Origin: Proteobacteria bacterium UBA6908
GTDB lineage: Bacteria; Pseudomonadota; Gammaproteobacteria; Acidiferrobacterales; UBA6901
Direction of reading: 5' to 3'
Length of the DNA: 27,791 nt
Assembly: GCA_002451085.1 (NCBI GenBank)
Contig: DKBE01000038.1
Location: forward strand, 1 to 27,791
Shown: piece by piece, positions 23,612 through 27,791 of the stretch
Numbering within the stretch: position 1 is the first letter of the stretch
Layout of the letters: each line of letters opens with the position of its first letter
Notes under the pieces: generated by a model
The model's input: the letters and a program-made list of their open reading frames with translations, nothing else
Told to the model about the DNA's origin: nothing
Database searches by the model: none
Made by a program: the position numbers and the translations under genes

Positions 23612-25087
23612 TCAGTGAATGGTCTTTATGAGTTCGCCGGCCGTGGGTTCGCCGTCCGGGTATTTTCCGTTCAGCAGGCGCAGCACGGCGGCCGGTTCGT
23701 GCTTCAAGGGGGCGCGGCTGGCCAGGCGTGCGAATGACTCGCCGCGCTTGGCGGTGCGCACGTCTACGCGCATTCCACGCGCCAGCGACTGTTGCGTTGC
23801 GGTCAGTGGACGCAGGCTCTGCACGGTGTCGAGGAAGGCGCGTTGAAATGCAGGGCTCTCCTCGCGTGCGGCGCCGAAGAAACGGAATGCCTGTTGCTTG
23901 AGGAATACCACGGCAACCGGTGTGTCGCGCAACCCGAATGGCGTTTGCATCCGGGTCACTCCGCTATAGGCGGACAAGCCATTCGCGGTCAGTGCCATGC
24001 CATTGCGCAAATCGTGCACCTGCATTTGCACGACCAGGTATTCCTGTGGTGTACGCGCCTTGCCGCGTGCCGCCGCCTGCATCTGAATGACCGCATCTCC
24101 GGAAGCGCTCAGCCCGAGCAATTTTTCCGGTGAGTTGTCGAGGCGCCAGTGGTCGGGAAAGTGCACGGTGAAATTGAGCCCACGATGATAAAAGTCGTTG
24201 CCGCGCCGGATACCCTGGGCTTCGCTATCGCCGTACGCGAGGCCGTCCAACCGGCGCAGGAAGGAATTCCGTTCCACGCGGCCGTTCGTCGATGACCGGT
24301 CATTCTCGGCCTGGACCACCACCTGCTGCAAGCGCTGATCGGCACTCGGGTGTGTGGCAAACACACCGTGGTAGACGCGTGGTTCCCGGCCTTCTTGAAG
24401 CGCGCGTTCTTTCTCGAAGCTTTCCTGGTTCTTGAGCAGGGTGATGACGTCAAGCATTGCCTGGGGGTTATAGCCGGTGCGTGCCAGATACACGGCTCCG
24501 AGATGATCGGCCTCCAGTTCGTGCTCCCGTCCGTAGCCCGAGAGCAACGCAGAACCGATCAGGCCGAACAGCGACTGGGCAGAGCGGTTGGCGAGTTCCG
24601 GTACCAGAATGGATGTGAGCGTGATGCCGACGTTGGCGCCCAGTGCCGCCGAATACTGACGCACAGCATGCCGGGCCGTCACGTGACCGATCTCGTGGCC
24701 GAGCACCGCGGCCAGCTCGGCTTCGGAATTGAGGTGCGCGAGGATGCCGCGAGTGATGTAGATATAGCCTCCCGGCAGGGCAAAGGCATTCACATCCGGC
24801 GTGTCGAGGATCGTGAAGGTGTAGTGTAATTGCGAGCGATGGCTGTGGGCGGCAAGCTGTTCGCCGATTTGCTGCACGTACGCCCGCAGTCGGGCGTCGC
24901 CGTATACACCGTACTGATTGCGGATATCGACATCACCATTCTGGCCAAGGCGAAGTTCATCGGTTTCGCTCAGCAAGGCGAGTTCGCGTTCGCCACTCAC
25001 TGGATTCACGGCACAGGCCATCACGCCGGCAGCGAACAGGGCCAGGATCGGAAAAATAAGAACAAAACGACGCAGGAGGGCAGGCAT
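23612..25087 (-). CDS. M48-family metallopeptidase lipoprotein
   Basis: From the ATG at 25087 the product has 491 residues. A lipoprotein signal (MPALLRRFVLIFPILALFAAGVMAC) is followed by an M48 peptidase domain with HEIGH (two zinc His and the catalytic Glu) and a downstream HELEADHLG that gives the third ligand. A central region and a C-terminal LysM-like segment (RTAKRGESFARLASRA...) complete the usual layout of the BepA/YfgC-related proteins near 480 residues. They act in the periplasm in outer-membrane protein quality control. The in-frame ATG at 25114 directly follows the upstream stop (TGAATG) and is an alternative start. Confidence 0.9.
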   Translation of the reverse strand: MPALLRRFVLIFPILALFAAGVMACAVNPVSGERELALLSETDELRLGQNGDVDIRNQYGVYGDARLRAYVQQIGEQLAAHSHRSQLHYTFTILDTPDVNAFALPGGYIYITRGILAHLNSEAELAAVLGHEIGHVTARHAVRQYSAALGANVGITLTSILVPELANRSAQSLFGLIGSALLSGYGREHELEADHLGAVYLARTGYNPQAMLDVITLLKNQESFEKERALQEGREPRVYHGVFATHPSADQRLQQVVVQAENDRSSTNGRVERNSFLRRLDGLAYGDSEAQGIRRGNDFYHRGLNFTVHFPDHWRLDNSPEKLLGLSASGDAVIQMQAAARGKARTPQEYLVVQMQVHDLRNGMALTANGLSAYSGVTRMQTPFGLRDTPVAVVFLKQQAFRFFGAAREESPAFQRAFLDTVQSLRPLTATQQSLARGMRVDVRTAKRGESFARLASRAPLKHEPAAVLRLLNGKYPDGEPTAGELIKTIH

Positions 25088-25114
25088 CCGGGTATTGTCT
25101 ACCAGAATGGCCAT

Positions 25115-25891
25115 TCAGGGCAGGCGTTCGACCATGGCCGGATGACCGATGGCCATCTGTGCGCGACCATCGCGCTCGCTGACCCAGCCGCGCGCCATCA
25201 GGAGTGCTCCGTGCCACGCGTCGGGTCGGCCTCGGAAATACCGATCCCAGTCCTCCTGGCGGATGCGCAGCGCGAACTGGCGGCCAAGATCAAGGTAAAT
25301 GTATTTCCGGCTTTTCCCAACGTGTGTCACGCGGCCGCGCACGAACCGGAAGCCCGGTTCGGGAATGCCGTCGCCGATATCCATAGGCTCAGAATACCTG
25401 TGTCCCCACAGGCCCAGTCGGGCACGGCGCGCTACGGTCTCGACCGCCTGCAATCGTGCCGTGTCGCGTACATTGGGCGGGATGGCGACGACACTGGCTA
25501 GGCCATTCGCCAGCAGGATTTCTTCGACGGATCGACCATCGGTCAGCCAAAGGTGCGCGAGCCAGCGACCATAGCGGTCACGGTGTTCATCTTCGAATTC
25601 CAGGCGCACCGGCGTGCCCAGGACCAGCTGGCGGAGACGGTCACGGGCGGCGGCGGCAAACGGCTCATCCGCTGCGCCCTTGTGACCCAGTTCCGGGGCA
25701 TTGATGCCAATGAGCCGCACCGATCGGTCATCACTGAGAATCACGGTGTCACCGTCGAGCACGTAGCGAACCGTGGCAACTTCGGATTGCGCGTGCACGG
25801 CGGGCGGCCAGGTGAATGCCAGCAGCCCGTACAGCAGGGTCTGCCATAAAACAAACAAGGCGCCGTGTGGCGCCTTGTGGAAACAGAACAT
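25115..25891 (-). CDS. Exported thermonuclease-like (SNase) protein
   Basis: The protein (258 residues from 25891) has a hydrophobic leader (about residues 12-34, ending VHA-QS) and a staphylococcal-nuclease-like domain. Asp48 (VLDGDTV), Arg59 (VRLIGINAPE), Glu67 and Arg109 (DRYGRW) correspond to the SNase metal and catalytic positions; the residue matching SNase Asp40 is Asn64, as in some bacterial homologues. It probably cleaves nucleic acid in the periplasm, or is a structural SNase fold. Its first codons overlap the terminator hairpin of rpmE, so the true start may be later, for example the TTG at 25858. A start at 26014 would overlap rpmE and lacks a signal. Confidence 0.8.
   Translation of the reverse strand: MFCFHKAPHGALFVLWQTLLYGLLAFTWPPAVHAQSEVATVRYVLDGDTVILSDDRSVRLIGINAPELGHKGAADEPFAAAARDRLRQLVLGTPVRLEFEDEHRDRYGRWLAHLWLTDGRSVEEILLANGLASVVAIPPNVRDTARLQAVETVARRARLGLWGHRYSEPMDIGDGIPEPGFRFVRGRVTHVGKSRKYIYLDLGRQFALRIRQEDWDRYFRGRPDAWHGALLMARGWVSERDGRAQMAIGHPAMVERLP
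25845..25878 (-). terminator. Intrinsic terminator after rpmE
   Basis: A perfect 10-bp stem (25855-25864 with 25869-25878, arms ACAAGGCGCC/GGCGCCTTGT) with a 4-base loop is followed on the minus strand by TTTGTTTTAT. It lies 49 bases after the rpmE stop. It coincides with the first codons of the nuclease frame. Confidence 0.8.
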
Positions 25892-25926
25892 GCGGGACAG
25901 TCGGGCGGTAACGTGCCGGGGGCGCG

Positions 25927-26130
25927 TTACTTCTTGGCGTATTTCTGGCGGAACTTCTCTACCCGACCGGTCGAGTCGACAATCTTTTGCTTGCCGGTGA
26001 AAAACGGGTGACACAGCGAGCAGACTTCAACCCCCAGATCGCTGCCAAGGGTAGAGCGCGTGGTGAAGCTGTTGCCGCAGGCACAGCTGACCTTGATTTC
26101 TTTGTATTCCGGGTGAATGCCGTCTTTCAT
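25927..26130 (-). CDS. rpmE: 50S ribosomal protein L31, zinc-binding type
   Basis: The 67-residue protein aligns along its length with L31 (start [31 protein letters not shown]). It keeps the four cysteines Cys16, Cys18, Cys37 and Cys40 that bind zinc in the C+ form. L31 bridges the subunits near the central protuberance. A strong sigma70 promoter lies upstream and an intrinsic terminator follows, so the gene is probably a single-gene transcript. GAGGTTT before the ATG is a modest ribosome site. Confidence 0.97.
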   Translation of the reverse strand: MKDGIHPEYKEIKVSCACGNSFTTRSTLGSDLGVEVCSLCHPFFTGKQKIVDSTGRVEKFRQKYAKK

Positions 26131-26186
26131 GGATCAAACCTCAATGTCTGGCCCCCGATTGCCGACCGGGAGCGGAAAGGCCCGGC

Positions 26187-26215
26187 ATCATAAGGAAATG
26201 CGGGTTGGGATGCAA
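26187..26215 (-). promoter_or_regulatory. Sigma70 promoter of rpmE
   Basis: On the minus strand TTGCAT (26215-26210) and TATGAT (26192-26187) are separated by exactly 17 bases, a near-consensus sigma70 promoter. The start would fall near 26180, giving a leader of about 50 bases before rpmE. Confidence 0.75.
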
Positions 26216-26283
26216 CTTGGGTGGATTTCCATCGACTGGGGTTAATCAAACCAACTATAAGTAACTGATTTTCAATAAATAAG

Positions 26284-26321
26284 AAAACAAAAAACCCTGC
26301 CCAATGGTGGTCGGGCAGGGT
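26284..26321 (-). terminator. Intrinsic terminator after the 76-aa exported-protein gene
   Basis: A stem of 8-9 bp (CCCTGCCC at 26295-26302 with GGGCAGGG at 26313-26320) has a 10-base loop. On the minus strand it is followed by a run of six T residues and TTTTC. It lies 21 bases after the stop codon of the gene at 26343-26573. Confidence 0.85.
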
Positions 26322-26342
26322 CTGGACCGTTACAACAGAATA

Positions 26343-26573
26343 TCAGTCGTCACCGCCACCATCGGCATTATCTGGATGGCGGAGTTCGCGCAGGCAGTCC
26401 TGGATGTACTCGGCATGGACGCTGTCCTTCAGGCCCTGGTATTCAGCCCAACGGCCACACTTCTGATCATTGGTTTCTCCACTGGCGACCTGCTGGGCCG
26501 ATTCCGCAGCACGCGCGGCCGACAGGCCGAGGCCCAAGGTCACTGCAACGATCACTGCAGCAAGCTGTTTCAT
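26343..26573 (-). CDS. 76-residue exported protein, unknown function
   Basis: The signal peptide MKQLAAVIVAVTLGLGLSAARA is followed by a mature part of about 54 residues with two cysteines (DQKCGRWAEY and IQDCLRELRH), probably a disulfide-linked helical hairpin, and an acidic Gly/Asp tail. A GAGGGAA site precedes the ATG, and a strong terminator follows, so it is a real single-gene transcript. It is divergent from the hdfR-like regulator, which makes it a candidate target. I recognise no family. Confidence 0.75.
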   Translation of the reverse strand: MKQLAAVIVAVTLGLGLSAARAAESAQQVASGETNDQKCGRWAEYQGLKDSVHAEYIQDCLRELRHPDNADGGGDD

Positions 26574-26656
26574 GACTATTCCCTCAATAAGGATGGGTTA
26601 ATAAACACAAGGATCAGCCGGTTTGGCCGACGATGTGCATTGATATAGGAGGGTCC

Positions 26657-26695
26657 TTGTCGGATGTACAACAAAATGGAATGATGATTTTCATC
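26657..26695 (+). promoter_or_regulatory. Candidate promoter and operator of the hdfR-like gene
   Basis: TTGTCG (26657-26662) and AATGAT (26680-26685) are 17 bases apart and would start transcription near 26692. The 13-base inverted repeat GATGATTTTCATC (26683-26695) overlaps that start and might be an operator. This is a pattern match only. Confidence 0.35.
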
Positions 26696-26714
26696 TACAG
26701 ATGTGATGGAACTC

Positions 26715-27599
26715 ATGGACACTGAACTGCTCAAGACCTTTCTTGAAGTCAGCCGCACGCGCCATTTCGGACGCGCCGCGGAAAACCTGTTTCTCACCCA
26801 ATCCGCCATCAGTGCCCGCATTCGTCAGCTGGAGGAATCGCTCGGGGTAGCGCTGTTCACCCGCACACGTAATGATATTCAGCTGACACCGGCCGGGGTG
26901 CGCATGTCGAGGTATGCCGAGTCGATACTCAGCACCTGGAACCGCGCCCGCCAGGATGCAGCGCTCAAGGCCGATGACCGTGAGTCGCTGGCCATCGGCG
27001 GCATGTTCAGTCTCTGGGACATCGTGCTCCAGGATTGGCTGGGACGTGTGCATACCGAACATCCCGCACTGGCCTTGCTGGCCGAGGCGGGCAGTCAGGA
27101 TGTGCTGGTGCGCAAGCTGCTCGACGGCGCGATTGATCTGGCCTTTATGTGGGAACCGCCCCAGATGACGGAGCTGGAGCTCGAGGAGATCGGTCAGATT
27201 CAGTTGGTGCTGGTGTCAACCCGTGCCGGTCTGTCCGTGGAAGAGTCGATGCGGGAAGGTTATATCAGGGTGGACTGGGGTACGAGTTTCGCCATAGCCC
27301 ACGGGCGTCATTTCCCGGATATACAGCCTCCGGTGATGCGAGTCAGCCACGGACGCATGGCGCTGGCGTTGCTGTTGCAGGGCCAGGGAACCACCGCGTA
27401 TATCGCCGAACCCATGGTGCAGGAATACATCGCCAGGGGTGATTTGCATCGCGTGGCGGAGGCGCCAGTACTTGACCGCGCTTTTCATGCTGTGACGCCA
27501 CACGCCATCGTGCAGCGACGAGCACTGATCGCCGAGCTGATCAGCTTGGTCAGGGAGATGACGGATCGCCAGTCAGCCGTGAGCCGCGCGCGCGGTTAG
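26715..27599 (+). CDS. hdfR: LysR-family regulator, HdfR-like
   Basis: The 294-residue protein begins MDTELLKTFLEVSRTRHFG, nearly identical to the start of E. coli HdfR, and its winged helix-turn-helix (RAAENLFLTQSAISARIRQLEESLG) follows at about 20-45. The rest is a LysR effector-binding domain with the HdfR-like SLWDIVLQDWLGR and RVDWGTSFA segments. In E. coli HdfR represses flhDC and activates gltBD; targets here are unknown. The ATG at 26715 matches the family start; 26703 (GTG) is in frame upstream. It is divergent from the 76-aa gene and convergent with rho. Confidence 0.88.
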   Translation: MDTELLKTFLEVSRTRHFGRAAENLFLTQSAISARIRQLEESLGVALFTRTRNDIQLTPAGVRMSRYAESILSTWNRARQDAALKADDRESLAIGGMFSLWDIVLQDWLGRVHTEHPALALLAEAGSQDVLVRKLLDGAIDLAFMWEPPQMTELELEEIGQIQLVLVSTRAGLSVEESMREGYIRVDWGTSFAIAHGRHFPDIQPPVMRVSHGRMALALLLQGQGTTAYIAEPMVQEYIARGDLHRVAEAPVLDRAFHAVTPHAIVQRRALIAELISLVREMTDRQSAVSRARG

Positions 27600-27612
27600 C
27601 GGCGCGCAGGCT

Positions 27613-27791
27613 TCAGCGTTTCATGGAGTCGAAGAATTCGGCGTTGTTCTTGGTCGAACGCAGCTTGTCGGTGATGAATTCGCTGGCTTCCAGCTCATCC
27701 ATCTGGTGCAGAAGCTTGCGCAGGATCCAGATCTTCTGCATCTCGTCCGGCTTGAGCAGCAGTTCCTCGCGGCGCGTGCCGGAGCGGTTGA
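27613..27791 (-). CDS. rho: Transcription termination factor Rho, C-terminal part
   Basis: The last 58 codons of rho are present; the rest lies beyond the window. The translated end [29 protein letters not shown] and [14 protein letters not shown] is the highly conserved Rho C-terminus, part of the ATPase/translocase domain. Rho is the hexameric RNA helicase that ends transcription of untranslated RNA. The stop TGA is at 27615-27613, 13 bases from the convergent hdfR-like gene. Confidence 0.97.
   Translation of the reverse strand, partial: NRSGTRREELLLKPDEMQKIWILRKLLHQMDELEASEFITDKLRSTKNNAEFFDSMKR

Overview
The window looks like a chromosomal segment of a GC-rich gammaproteobacterium. The evidence is the tesA/ybbA-ybbP arrangement also found in E. 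coli, a PrmB-type methyltransferase, a zinc-type ribosomal protein L31, an HdfR-like LysR regulator, a Rho C-terminus, and a perfect FNR/ANR box. I cannot name the genus from sequence alone.

Region 1 (1-1250) is different from the rest. It is AT-richer and holds three short + strand genes (cupin, a 43-aa ORF, a DUF2846-type protein), each with a signal peptide and its own Shine-Dalgarno. They are separated by sites with the architecture of integron attC recombination sites. One site (511-577) is complete and shows the imperfectly paired arms with an extrahelical base typical of attC; the others are partial or degenerate. No integrase is in the window, so this is either the tail of a chromosomal integron or an integrase-less attC cluster.

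Region 2 (1250-4010) carries an AHSA1/SRPBCC protein, a CREST-superfamily (alkaline-ceramidase-like) membrane protein, a small lipoprotein and an exported alpha/beta hydrolase. Region 3 (4012-7118) has a DUF2934/zinc-ribbon gene divergent from a phosphoribosyltransferase, with a consensus FNR box at class II spacing between them, then prmB and tesA on the minus strand. Region 4 (7125-11644) has the ybbA-ybbP ABC exporter and a membrane-anchored SGNH/AlgX-like protein.

Region 5 (11688-18496) is the most interesting functional neighbourhood: a seven-helix membrane patatin, a Peptidase_Mx zinc metallopeptidase, the proteasome-like peptidase Anbu, a circularly permuted ATP-grasp protein and an alpha-E protein. 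The last four form the known but functionally unresolved Anbu/amidoligase locus; its usual transglutaminase partner is not here.

Region 6 (18526-26573) is a long minus-strand run: a small exported protein, a bifunctional aldolase/short-chain dehydrogenase, a GGDEF protein with an altered GDDEF motif, a short malic enzyme, an M48 lipoprotein peptidase, a thermonuclease-like protein, rpmE with a clear sigma70 promoter and an intrinsic terminator, and a 76-aa exported protein with its own terminator. Region 7 (26715-27791) holds an hdfR-like regulator and, on the minus strand, the 3' end of rho cut by the window edge. I saw no tRNA, rRNA, CRISPR array, insertion sequence or prophage gene.
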